A stretch of DNA of 12,082 nucleotides from Syntrophobacteria bacterium (GCA_029289015.1 JARFUL010000145.1:1-12082), one strand, 5' to 3'. Positions 1-6,757 are shown, numbered from the stretch's first letter. Numbers and translations are program-made. Notes: generated by a model from the letters alone, not told the origin.

Positions 1-705
1 ATGACCAGAGTCAAGATCTGCGGCATGATGAGCCTTCACGACATTCAAATGTGTGTCCGCGGGGGCGCGGATTCCGTGGGTTTTGTCACCGAGTACCCCA
101 TACCGGTGCCCTGGAATATCTCCCGGGAGAGGGCGGCCGAGCTCGTGGCCATGGTCCCTCCGTTCATAACCACCACCGCGGTGGTGGGAGGCACGGTGGA
201 GAACATGCTTAAAATCGCGCGCACGGTGCGGCCCAACTTTCTCCAGCTCCACGGCGACGAGACCCTGGAAGAGATCCGCTCGGTCTGCGGCGCGCTGAAG
301 GAGACCGGCATCAAGGTGCTCAAGGCGCTGAGGATCAACGTGGATACGGGGGAGGCTCTCTTCTCCGTCAGCGACCCGGTTGAGGCCTCCGCGGTGCTGG
401 CCGCGTCCGGCATCTCGGGCCTGGTGGTGGACTCCAGAACATCCTCGAGGCCCGCGGGCACGGGCGTGACTCTGGACTGGGACGTCATCAGGGAAATATC
501 CGCGGCCATCAGCCTGCCGTTGATCCTCGCGGGCGGGCTCACGGTCCAGAACGTGGCCCGGGCCATTGAGCTGGTTCGTCCCTACGGGGTCGACGTTATC
601 AGCGGCATTGAAGACGAGGCCGGCGTGAAGCGCGAGAACCTGGTCAGAGACTTTATAAGGGCTGCAAAGCACGCCCGGGTAAAAGATCGCCCTGAAGAGT
701 GCTGA
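1..705 (+). CDS. TrpF-like phosphoribosylanthranilate isomerase family protein
   Basis: The 234-residue protein is a complete TIM barrel of the TrpF family, which catalyses the Amadori rearrangement of an N-phosphoribosyl amine to a 1-amino-1-deoxyribulose 5-phosphate. The N-terminal motif RVKICG carries the general-base Cys7. LHGDE lies at 83-87, the probable general-acid Asp at 144 (VVDS), and the phosphate-binding loops at LAGGL (176-180) and GVDVISGIE (196-204). The ATG at base 1 fits the usual family start, so the gene is probably whole although it touches the window edge. The loop that in Thermotoga TrpF reads PKSKRYIS and supplies Arg36, a contact to the anthranilate carboxylate, here reads PIPVPWNIS (33-41) and has no basic residue. 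It lies 16 bases before a RibD-type reductase gene, with a TrpD-like gene further on and no trpA, B, C or E nearby. The family is certain; a role in tryptophan synthesis is doubtful. Confidence 0.85.
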   Translation: MTRVKICGMMSLHDIQMCVRGGADSVGFVTEYPIPVPWNISRERAAELVAMVPPFITTTAVVGGTVENMLKIARTVRPNFLQLHGDETLEEIRSVCGALKETGIKVLKALRINVDTGEALFSVSDPVEASAVLAASGISGLVVDSRTSSRPAGTGVTLDWDVIREISAAISLPLILAGGLTVQNVARAIELVRPYGVDVISGIEDEAGVKRENLVRDFIRAAKHARVKDRPEEC

Positions 706-721
706 TAGGACCTGAGAACCT

Positions 722-1405
722 GTGAAGATGAGACCCTATACATTCATGCTCGTGGCGGCAAGCCTCGACGGAAAGATATCCCCCAAGCGCAAGCCCGGGC
801 AGAAGAACCCGGTGGGGCCGTCCCTCATCGATCCCGGGATCATGAAGTTCCACAATTCCCAGCGCGCGAGCGTGGACGGGATCATGGTGGGGCTGAACTG
901 CATCCTCCTCGATGACTCGCGGCTCACCCTGAGAGAGACGTCGGGCAAGGGCCCCGTGCGCATCGTCCTGGACGGGCTCGCGGAGATGCCGTCCTTCGCG
1001 CGGGTCCTGGGCAGGGAAGCGCGAACAGTGGTGGCAGTGTCCAAAGACGCGCCCAAGGAGAGGGTGGACGCGTTCAAGAGCCGCGGCGCACAAATCATCG
1101 TCGCGGGGAAAGGCAAGTTCGTGGACCTTCCCGCGGTTCTATCCGAGCTCTACCACGGGTTCGGAATCCGGCGCCTGATGGTGGAAGGCGGCGGCACTGT
1201 GCACAGGTCCATGATCGCGAAGAACCTCTACGACGAGATAAGATTGATCGTCTGCCCGTTTGTGATCGGCGGCTCCACCTCGATTACCCCTGTGGAGAGG
1301 CGCGCGTTCTGGCCCCGGGAAACCGTGCCGAGATACCGGCTGGAAAAGAGTGAGGTCATGGGCGACTATCTGTACCTGGTCTATACACCCGAGAACGTAG
1401 GCTAG
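722..1405 (+). CDS. RibD C-terminal-type (pyrimidine) reductase, stand-alone
   Basis: The 227-residue protein matches the NAD(P)H-dependent reductase domain of RibD (COG1985, also in archaeal and fungal Rib7). That domain reduces the ribosyl group of a riboflavin precursor to ribityl and has a dihydrofolate-reductase-like fold. Visible motifs are AASLDGKIS (12-20), VDGIMVG (51-57), DDSRLTL (64-70), RIVLDG (80-85), the cofactor-binding VEGGGT (154-159) and FVIGG (180-184). The deaminase half found in bacterial bifunctional RibD is absent, so this is the single-domain, archaeal-like form. The GTG start at 722 is preferred because AGGA at 707-710 is well spaced from it; an ATG two codons later is possible. 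The gene follows the TrpF-like gene by 16 bases and was probably co-transcribed with it. Riboflavin synthesis is the default reading. The partners instead suggest reduction of an aryl-amino ribose or ribulose phosphate, which is inference. Confidence 0.85.
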   Translation: MKMRPYTFMLVAASLDGKISPKRKPGQKNPVGPSLIDPGIMKFHNSQRASVDGIMVGLNCILLDDSRLTLRETSGKGPVRIVLDGLAEMPSFARVLGREARTVVAVSKDAPKERVDAFKSRGAQIIVAGKGKFVDLPAVLSELYHGFGIRRLMVEGGGTVHRSMIAKNLYDEIRLIVCPFVIGGSTSITPVERRAFWPRETVPRYRLEKSEVMGDYLYLVYTPENVG

Positions 1406-1498
1406 AGGGAATAACAGAATTCTGCCCCTGGATGACCCTTTTGTTTGCAGGCTTCTTTAAGATCGCATTCATTATAGAACGGAGGCACAGGGAGGACT

Positions 1499-2614
1499 AT
1501 GGACAGTCAAGAAAAACGGTGGAGGGAATTTGGCGCGATCATTGTGCGTTTGACTCAAGGCAAAGACATCACCCGGGAGGAATCACGGGAGTGCTGGCGC
1601 CAGATCTGCGAGGAGGAGCAGTCCGAACTGCAGCAGGGCGCGTTTATCGCCGCGCTCAAGGCAAAGCCGGAGACCCCCGAGGAGATCGCGGGTACCTTCG
1701 AGGCCCTTTACGAATATGACACCCTCAAGGTGGAGGTGGAGACCCCCGAGCCCCTCATTGACAACTGCGGCACGGGCGCGGACACCCTGAAGACGTTCAA
1801 CATCTCCACCGGCGCCGCGATCATGGCTTCCGCGTGCGGGCTCTACGTGGTCCGCCATGCCGCGCGCGCGATCTCTTCGAAATGCGGGGCCATCGACGTG
1901 GTGGAGGCCTTCGGCGTGAATGTGGAGTCTGCGCCCGAGGTGCCCAAAAAGTCCATCGAGAACGCGGGAATCTGCGCGTGGAACGCGTTCTTGCCCACGG
2001 TTCACCCGAAGACCCTGGCCCGGGTGCTCTCCCAGATCCGCTTCGGCTCCGCGATCAACCTCGTGGGGCCGCTCCTCAACCCCACCATGCCAGAGTACAA
2101 GGTCATGGGGGTGCCCAACCTCGAAATGATCGAAATCGAGGCGAGAACACTCCGGGAGCTCGGATTCAAGAGGGCCTTTGTGATGCACGGGCTCGACGAC
2201 CATTCCGACGACGGCATGGACGAGGTCTCCACCCTTGGCACCACCCACGTCGCGGAGCTGAAGGAGGACGGCGGGATCGAGCAGTACACCTTCACCCCCG
2301 ACGACTTCGGCATGAAGCGCGCCCGGTATGAAGAGCTGGCTTCCAGCGACCACGTGCACACCGACGCCATGACCCTTCTCCGGGTGCTCGCGGGCAAGGA
2401 CGAAGGGCCCCGCAGCGACATCCTGTGCCTCAACACCGCGCCCCTGCTCTATGTCATGGGCAAGGCCAGGGACCTCAAGGAGGGCGTGGACATGGCCAGG
2501 GAGACCCTCGCGGACGGAAGCGCGGTGGCGAAGCTCAGGGACTGGGTCACCTGGCAGAACCACGAGCCTGAAGACGGCCTTCCCACGCTGGAAAAACTAA
2601 TGGAGCAGATCTAA
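1499..2614 (+). CDS. TrpD-like anthranilate phosphoribosyltransferase family protein, divergent
   Basis: The 371-residue protein has the full TrpD layout: a helical N-terminal domain (about 1-78, with RLTQGKDITREES resembling the usual start of the family) and a nucleoside-phosphorylase class III catalytic domain. Its known reaction is transfer of phosphoribose from PRPP to the amino group of anthranilate. PRPP and metal sites are retained: GTGAD (91-95, normally GTGGD), NIST (101-104), SSK (126-128), GPLLNP (190-195) and the metal pair Asp241-Glu242. The acceptor-side motif normally reading KHGNR is RHAAR (119-123), so the Asn that touches anthranilate is Ala. His169-Pro170 is kept, but the stretch after it is about two residues shorter than in Sulfolobus TrpD and the equivalent of Arg164 is not evident. 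Two ribosome-binding-like GGAGG runs (1481-1485 and 1491-1495) precede the ATG. A phosphoribosyltransferase is firm; the acceptor is probably not anthranilate. Confidence 0.85.
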   Translation: MDSQEKRWREFGAIIVRLTQGKDITREESRECWRQICEEEQSELQQGAFIAALKAKPETPEEIAGTFEALYEYDTLKVEVETPEPLIDNCGTGADTLKTFNISTGAAIMASACGLYVVRHAARAISSKCGAIDVVEAFGVNVESAPEVPKKSIENAGICAWNAFLPTVHPKTLARVLSQIRFGSAINLVGPLLNPTMPEYKVMGVPNLEMIEIEARTLRELGFKRAFVMHGLDDHSDDGMDEVSTLGTTHVAELKEDGGIEQYTFTPDDFGMKRARYEELASSDHVHTDAMTLLRVLAGKDEGPRSDILCLNTAPLLYVMGKARDLKEGVDMARETLADGSAVAKLRDWVTWQNHEPEDGLPTLEKLMEQI

Positions 2615-2634
2615 GAGGTGCTGGCTGCTCTTAG
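2611..2634 (+). other. Small hairpin overlapping the trpD-like stop codon
   Basis: CTAAGAG at 2611-2617 pairs perfectly with CTCTTAG at 2628-2634 across a 10-base loop. The left arm includes the TAA stop codon of the TrpD-like gene. No T-run follows, so this is a weak candidate for transcription termination or mRNA 3'-end protection. Confidence 0.35.
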
Positions 2635-2650
2635 TGTGCAAACCCGAATC

Positions 2651-2678
2651 CGGGGACAGTTCGCGCACCCGCGGGGAC
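2651..2678. repeat. Two direct CGGGGAC motifs
   Basis: CGGGGAC occurs at 2651-2657 and again at 2672-2678, 21 bases apart, in the 155-base gap after the TrpD-like gene. Short GGGGAC-containing units of this kind are common in dispersed REP-like intergenic repeats. With only two short copies seen here, the assignment is tentative. Confidence 0.25.
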
Positions 2679-2695
2679 TTTCGTTAGGATCGCTG

Positions 2696-2723
2696 AAGCC
2701 AAGGGGAGTGCTCCCTTTGGCTT
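2696..2723 (+). terminator. Strong intergenic hairpin, probable terminator of the trio
   Basis: AAGCCAAGGGGAG (2696-2708) and CTCCCTTTGGCTT (2711-2723) form a 13-base-pair stem with a single G-U pair and a very tight loop. It sits 81 bases after the TrpD-like stop and 46 bases before the molybdopterin gene. Only three T residues follow, so termination efficiency is uncertain. A role as an mRNA stabiliser or attenuator is possible. Confidence 0.5.
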
Positions 2724-2769
2724 TAGTCAACCACTGAAAAATATCCGCGCACGCGGCTGAGGTCTATTC

Positions 2770-4983
2770 ATGGAAGTAAAATACTCCACCTGCTACTTCT
2801 GCACCAGCAGGGGCTGCGCGATGAAGGTCTATGTGGAGGCCGGGGAGATAAAAAAGGTCTCCGTAGACACCGACGCGCCGGTGACGCCGGGGGGTTTTTG
2901 CGTCCGGCCCACCCTGGCCAGAGACTACCAGAACCACCCCTTCAGGCTCAGCTTTCCCCTGAAACGCCGGTCCGCCCGCGGCGCGAACCACTGGGAGCAG
3001 ATATCGTGGGACCGGGCCCTTGATGAGATAGCCGGTAAGCTGGCCCGTATCCGCGACCAGTACGGCGCGGAAGCCGTGGCCACGAGCTCGGGCACGGGCC
3101 GCGGCGCGGCCGACTTCGCGAAGACCCGCTTCATGAACCTCTTCGGCAGCCCCAACCGGTTCGGCGCGGTCACCATCTGCTACGGCCCCCGCTCCATGGT
3201 GTGGTACACCACCTTCGGGAGCTCCGTGGTCCCGGACCAAAAGCCCGGGAAGACGCAGATGATGGTCCTTTGGGGCCGCAACCCCCACGAGGGCGGCCCA
3301 TCTTCGTGGCACAGCTTTCTCAAGGCGAAAAGCGCGGGCATGAGGACCATGGTGGTGGACCCGCGGCTAACGGAGCCCGCGCGGCGGGCCGACCTGTGGG
3401 TGCAGCTCAGGCCCGGAACCGACGTCGCGCTCGCGCTGGGGATGATGAACGTCATCATTGAAGAGAGGCTCTACCACGAGGAGTTCGTTAAGAGCCACAC
3501 CTTTGGCTTTGCCGAGCTCAAAGAGCGCGCGAGCGAGTACACCGTGGAGCGCGTGGCCGGGATAACGGGGCTCTCGCCATACAAATTGGTAGAAATCGCG
3601 CGCTTCTTCGCCCAGCACCAGCCCCACAACATGGTGATCGGGGTGGCCGCGGAGCACAGCCCGCCCAACTCCATCCACGCGATACGCGCGATCAATATTT
3701 TGCGTGCGATCGTGGGCTCCATAGACACCGAGGGCGGCGGGCTCCTCGCTGGCCCGTGCCCGGGGTTCGTGCCCGACGCGGCCATGGAGCTCAACCACAT
3801 GCTCCCCAAGGAGCAGCGGGCAAAGCAGATAGGCGCGGACAGGTTCCGTTTCCTGAGCTACCCCGGCTGGGAGCTGGTTGAAACGGAGCTTAAGAAGAGG
3901 TGGGGCGAGCGGCACCCCCTGGCCGCGTATCTCAACTGCATGGCCCACGCGCCCAGCGTTTTTCGCGCAATGCTCTCCGGGGAGCCCTACCCTGTCAAGG
4001 GACTGATAGTGTCCGCTAGCAACCCGCTTCTCTCCTTTGCGAACACCAGGCTCGTCTACGAGGCCCTGAAGGCTACGGAACTGCTCGTGACCTTTGACAT
4101 CACCTGGACGCCCACCGCGCAGCTCTCCGACTATGTTCTGCCCGCGGCATGCTGGCTGGAGCGCCCGGACATGGGCAACTTCGCGTCCGTGGGCGCGTAT
4201 CCCCTTGTCCAGATCGGGGAGGCCGCGGTTCCCTCCAGGGTGCCCGGGGAGTACGAGCGGCTCGACGACTACGAGTTCTGGCGGGGCCTCGGCACCAGGC
4301 TCGGCCAGGAAGAGCACTGGCCGTGGGAGACCTTCGAGGAGGTGTGGGAGTACCGCCTGAAAGAGATTATCGAGGAGCGGGGCAACGCTTCCCTTCGGGA
4401 GTTCATCCGGGAGAAGCGCTGGGCGCTGGAGCCTCCCAGGCCGGGAATCTGCCGGCAAGGGTCCCTGGCCACCCCTTCCGGCAAGGTGGAGCTCTACTCC
4501 ACGATCCTCGAGCGGCTCGGCTACGACCCCCTGCCCCTATACATCGAGCCCGACATACCCGAGCACGTGAAGAAGAAGTACCCGCTGGTCAATATCAGCG
4601 GCCCCCGGGTAAGGCCGTACCATCACAGCGAGTTCCGGCACGTGGAGAGCTTTCGCAGGCAGCATCCCGACCCCATAGTCGAGATACCGGTGGACACGGC
4701 CCGCAAGAAGGGGATTGTGGACGGGGACTGGGTCTACATAGAGACGCCCCTGGGAAAGGTCAAGCAGCGCGCGAGGCTGAGCAGTGCGTTCAGCCCCGGG
4801 TATATCGTCACCCAGCACGCGTGGTGGTTCCCGGAAGAACCCGGGGAAGAGCCCTCGCTCCACGGTCTTTGGGAATCGAACATCAACGTCACCACGGACG
4901 ACGACCCGGACAAGTGTGACCCCCTCTCCGGAGGGTGGCCCCTGAAAGGCCAGTATCTGCGCTGCAGGATCTCAAAAGCCTGA
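2770..4983 (+). CDS. Acetylene-hydratase-like molybdopterin (Mo/W) oxidoreductase
   Basis: The 737-residue protein belongs to the DMSO reductase family and is closest in layout to acetylene hydratase of Pelobacter acetylenicus (about 730 residues, single subunit). Shared stretches include ISWDRALDEIA, RFMNLFGSPN, LGMMNVIIEE, FAELKER, ILRAIVGS and TPSGKVELYS. An N-terminal [4Fe-4S] site is formed by Cys8, Cys11, Cys16 and Cys44, with Cx2Cx4C spacing instead of the usual Cx2Cx3C. Cys137 (TICYG) matches the Cys that ligates the metal in acetylene hydratase. The bis-MGD binding C-terminal domain begins near residue 610 (PLVNISG). The hydratase catalytic Asp13, which follows the second cluster Cys, is Thr12 here, so acetylene hydration is unlikely. 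There is no Tat signal or membrane segment, so it should be cytoplasmic. TGAGG at 2758-2762 supports the ATG. No electron-transfer subunit gene is adjacent. The substrate is unknown. Confidence 0.9.
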   Translation: MEVKYSTCYFCTSRGCAMKVYVEAGEIKKVSVDTDAPVTPGGFCVRPTLARDYQNHPFRLSFPLKRRSARGANHWEQISWDRALDEIAGKLARIRDQYGAEAVATSSGTGRGAADFAKTRFMNLFGSPNRFGAVTICYGPRSMVWYTTFGSSVVPDQKPGKTQMMVLWGRNPHEGGPSSWHSFLKAKSAGMRTMVVDPRLTEPARRADLWVQLRPGTDVALALGMMNVIIEERLYHEEFVKSHTFGFAELKERASEYTVERVAGITGLSPYKLVEIARFFAQHQPHNMVIGVAAEHSPPNSIHAIRAINILRAIVGSIDTEGGGLLAGPCPGFVPDAAMELNHMLPKEQRAKQIGADRFRFLSYPGWELVETELKKRWGERHPLAAYLNCMAHAPSVFRAMLSGEPYPVKGLIVSASNPLLSFANTRLVYEALKATELLVTFDITWTPTAQLSDYVLPAACWLERPDMGNFASVGAYPLVQIGEAAVPSRVPGEYERLDDYEFWRGLGTRLGQEEHWPWETFEEVWEYRLKEIIEERGNASLREFIREKRWALEPPRPGICRQGSLATPSGKVELYSTILERLGYDPLPLYIEPDIPEHVKKKYPLVNISGPRVRPYHHSEFRHVESFRRQHPDPIVEIPVDTARKKGIVDGDWVYIETPLGKVKQRARLSSAFSPGYIVTQHAWWFPEEPGEEPSLHGLWESNINVTTDDDPDKCDPLSGGWPLKGQYLRCRISKA

Positions 4984-5010
4984 CCCGCGGCCAAGAGGCC
5001 GAAGCGCGGG
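4984..5010 (+). other. Hairpin directly after the molybdopterin gene
   Basis: CCCGCG (4984-4989) pairs with CGCGGG (5005-5010), and an inner GCC/GGC pairing around AAGA extends it. It begins one base after the stop codon. It lacks a T-run, so it may protect the mRNA end or act with the second hairpin at 5033-5053 as a composite terminator. Confidence 0.35.
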
Positions 5011-5032
5011 CCCTGCCGCAGATGCAATCTAT

Positions 5033-5053
5033 GCGGCGCGGCCCTGGCGCCGC
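5033..5053 (+). other. GC-rich hairpin in the gap after the molybdopterin gene
   Basis: GCGGCGC (5033-5039) and GCGCCGC (5047-5053) form a perfect 7-base-pair stem with a 7-base loop. No T-run follows directly. It is probably part of the transcript 3' end upstream of the next promoter. Confidence 0.35.
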
Positions 5054-5071
5054 GCACCCGGAAACAACCCT

Positions 5072-5100
5072 TTGCCTCTATTTTCCCATTCCGCTAATAT
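5072..5100 (+). promoter_or_regulatory. Probable sigma-70-type promoter for the binding-domain gene
   Basis: TTGCCT (5072-5077) and TAATAT (5095-5100) are separated by exactly 17 bases in an AT-rich pocket within otherwise GC-rich DNA. Each hexamer matches four of six consensus bases. It would give a leader of about 120 bases for the gene starting at 5228. Confidence 0.4.
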
Positions 5101-5162
5101 TAATTCTTAACCCGAGCAAACACTTGCGTGCCTGAAGATACCTCCTTGACCTTTTTTACCCA

Positions 5163-5206
5163 CCCGGTGCCTGGGGGTGCTGTCAGGGAGAGCGGAGCGC
5201 ACCGGG
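5163..5206 (+). other. Leader stem-loop before the binding-domain gene
   Basis: CCCGGTGC (5163-5170) is the perfect reverse complement of GCACCGGG (5199-5206). CCTG/CAGG (5170-5173 and 5184-5187) can nest inside. The structure lies 20-odd bases before the start codon in the presumed 5' leader. It could affect translation or be an operator; no known riboswitch class is recognised. Confidence 0.35.
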
Positions 5207-5227
5207 CAAACCGTATAGAGAGCGATC

Positions 5228-6235
5228 ATGAAAGGGAGGTTGAAACGAGGAATGGCCCGAAAAACAGCCATGGTTCTTGCGGTCCTGCTGGCGCTCAGCG
5301 TTTCCGCGCTTGCGGGAGACCGGCCTCTTAAAGGATCCAGGGCCGAGGACGCCGGCACCCTGATCATTGCCCTGGACAGGAACTATCCCCCCTTCTCCGT
5401 GCTGGGTCCCCGCGGCGAGCCCACGGGCTTCCTGGTGGAGATGTGGCGGCTGTGGAGCAAGGCCACAGGCACCCGTATCCGGTTCCGCCCGAGCAGCTGG
5501 GCGGAGACCATCAGCGCGCTGAGGCGCGGCGAGGCGGACATCCACTTTGGCCTGTATAAAACCGAGGAGCGGGCCAGATGGATGGCATTCTCTTCTCCGG
5601 TCTATGAAGTCAAAACCGCGATCTACGCGCGGGCCGCGCGGGAAAAAACCTCCCTTTCCCTGGATAAGCTCAAGGGGCAGCGGGTGGGCGCGGTAAAAGG
5701 AACGTATCAGGAACAGTACCTGAAACAGCGCTACCCCGGGATCCAAACGGTCGGTTACGTTGACACGGAAAAAATGGTGGCCGCGATCCTAAAGCGCGAG
5801 ATTCAGGCCCTTGTGGACGAAGTGCCGATCACAGAGGCGAATCTCAGCCGCTTGGGGCTCAGGGGGGCCCTGATACGCAGCGATAAAATCCTGTTCAGCA
5901 ATTCTGTGCACGCGGGGGTGCTGAAAGGAAACCGGGAGCTGCTCGAGCGCATAAACGACGGGTTGAAAAAAATCCCCCCAAAAAAGCTGTACGAGCTGGA
6001 ACATCGCTGGCTCCCCTACTCCGGGGATCGCTACTACTCAAAGCTGCAACGGGGGTTGCGGCTCTCGCGCGAGGAGAAGTCCTGGCTTGAAGCCCATCCC
6101 AAAATCAGGGTGGGCATCATGAATGCCTGGCCGCCGATGGATTTCGTGGACGAAAACCGCGCTCCCCAGGGCATCCGCGTGGAGAGCGAGGTAAACAGGG
6201 GCTCTACATTCTGGTTCGAGCTGCCTGTTTCATAA
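5228..6235 (+). CDS. Secreted solute-binding (SBP_bac_3) protein; internally deleted sensor histidine kinase
   Basis: The 335-residue product has a signal peptide (about 1-30, ending SALAG) and a complete family-3 periplasmic binding domain (about 43-265, beginning LIIALDRNYPPFSV). A second such domain then begins (LEAHPKIRVGI, about 287-297, then WPPMDFVDE) and stops after QGI at 316. The final 19 residues (317-335), containing VESEVNRGSTFWFELP, are the typical end of a histidine-kinase ATPase domain. The parent was therefore a BvgS/EvgS-like kinase with tandem binding domains, and an in-frame deletion removed the rest of domain two, the membrane anchor, any PAS, HisKA and most of HATPase. 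As it stands the product would be a soluble periplasmic protein with no kinase activity. GGGAGG at 5234-5239 suggests that the in-frame ATG at 5252 may be the true start. A receiver gene follows 114 bases later. The ligand is unknown, perhaps an amino acid or similar small molecule. Confidence 0.8.
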   Translation: MKGRLKRGMARKTAMVLAVLLALSVSALAGDRPLKGSRAEDAGTLIIALDRNYPPFSVLGPRGEPTGFLVEMWRLWSKATGTRIRFRPSSWAETISALRRGEADIHFGLYKTEERARWMAFSSPVYEVKTAIYARAAREKTSLSLDKLKGQRVGAVKGTYQEQYLKQRYPGIQTVGYVDTEKMVAAILKREIQALVDEVPITEANLSRLGLRGALIRSDKILFSNSVHAGVLKGNRELLERINDGLKKIPPKKLYELEHRWLPYSGDRYYSKLQRGLRLSREEKSWLEAHPKIRVGIMNAWPPMDFVDENRAPQGIRVESEVNRGSTFWFELPVS

Positions 6236-6282
6236 AAGAGGGGCCAGCCCCGAGACTCTCATAGAGCAAAAATATAGACGGG

Positions 6283-6311
6283 TTTACCTTTTTCGTTTTT
6301 AAGTTCATACT
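6283..6311 (+). promoter_or_regulatory. Possible sigma-70-type promoter for the receiver gene
   Basis: TTTACC (6283-6288) and CATACT (6306-6311) are 17 bases apart, each matching four of six consensus bases, in an AT-rich stretch just before the receiver gene. It would let the receiver be expressed independently of the truncated sensor. Confidence 0.3.
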
Positions 6312-6349
6312 GGAAGACCGGCGCGACTACCAGGGAGGAACTGATAGAA

Positions 6350-6733
6350 ATGGCCGATCAAGCGGGTTTCAAGGGGCGTGTCCTTGCTGTGGACGATGAG
6401 GAGCATATCACGGAGGTCATCAAGCTCCATCTGGAGAATAGAGGGTATGAAGTCTTCACCGCCAACTCCGGAGAGGAAGGCATCGAGGTATTCCAGGCGA
6501 AGAAACCCCAGGTGATTGTGCTGGACATCATGATGCCCGGGATGAATGGCCTCGATGTTCTGAAGAAGGTTGCCCAGCTCGATCCTGCGGTGGATGTAAT
6601 CATGCTGACCGCGCTGGACGATACGATGCTGGCCCTGGAAGCCATCAGGCTGGGGGCATACGGCTATGTGACCAAGCCGATTAATATGGGCAGGCTGGAG
6701 GAATTAATAGCGGAAAAGATTGAAGCCAATTGA
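6350..6733 (+). CDS. Single-domain response regulator (CheY-like receiver)
   Basis: The 127-residue protein is a lone receiver domain. The acidic pocket is Asp15-Asp16, the phosphoacceptor Asp59 lies in VIVLDIMMPGMNG, the switch Thr87 in MLTA, and the conserved Lys109 in VTKP. No output domain is present, so it would act through protein contacts or a phosphorelay. GGAGG at 6334-6338 lies 11 bases before the ATG. It follows a gene that is the deletion remnant of a sensor kinase, so it was probably that kinase's partner and now lacks a local phosphodonor. It is intact at every key position, which suggests it is still under selection and may be served by another kinase. Confidence 0.92.
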   Translation: MADQAGFKGRVLAVDDEEHITEVIKLHLENRGYEVFTANSGEEGIEVFQAKKPQVIVLDIMMPGMNGLDVLKKVAQLDPAVDVIMLTALDDTMLALEAIRLGAYGYVTKPINMGRLEELIAEKIEAN

Positions 6734-6757
6734 TATAACGGCGTAGAACCCCGGGTG

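Noticed and set aside
1583..2563. A 326-codon - strand open frame opposite the TrpD-like gene
   Set aside because: Antisense shadow with low-complexity composition and no recognisable domain.
3367..4458. Long - strand open frame opposite the molybdopterin gene
   Set aside because: Antisense shadow in high-GC DNA; the + strand frame has clear family motifs along its whole length.
2770..4983. Calling the molybdopterin enzyme a true acetylene hydratase
   Set aside because: The essential Asp after the second cluster cysteine is Thr and the cysteine spacing differs, so function should not be transferred.
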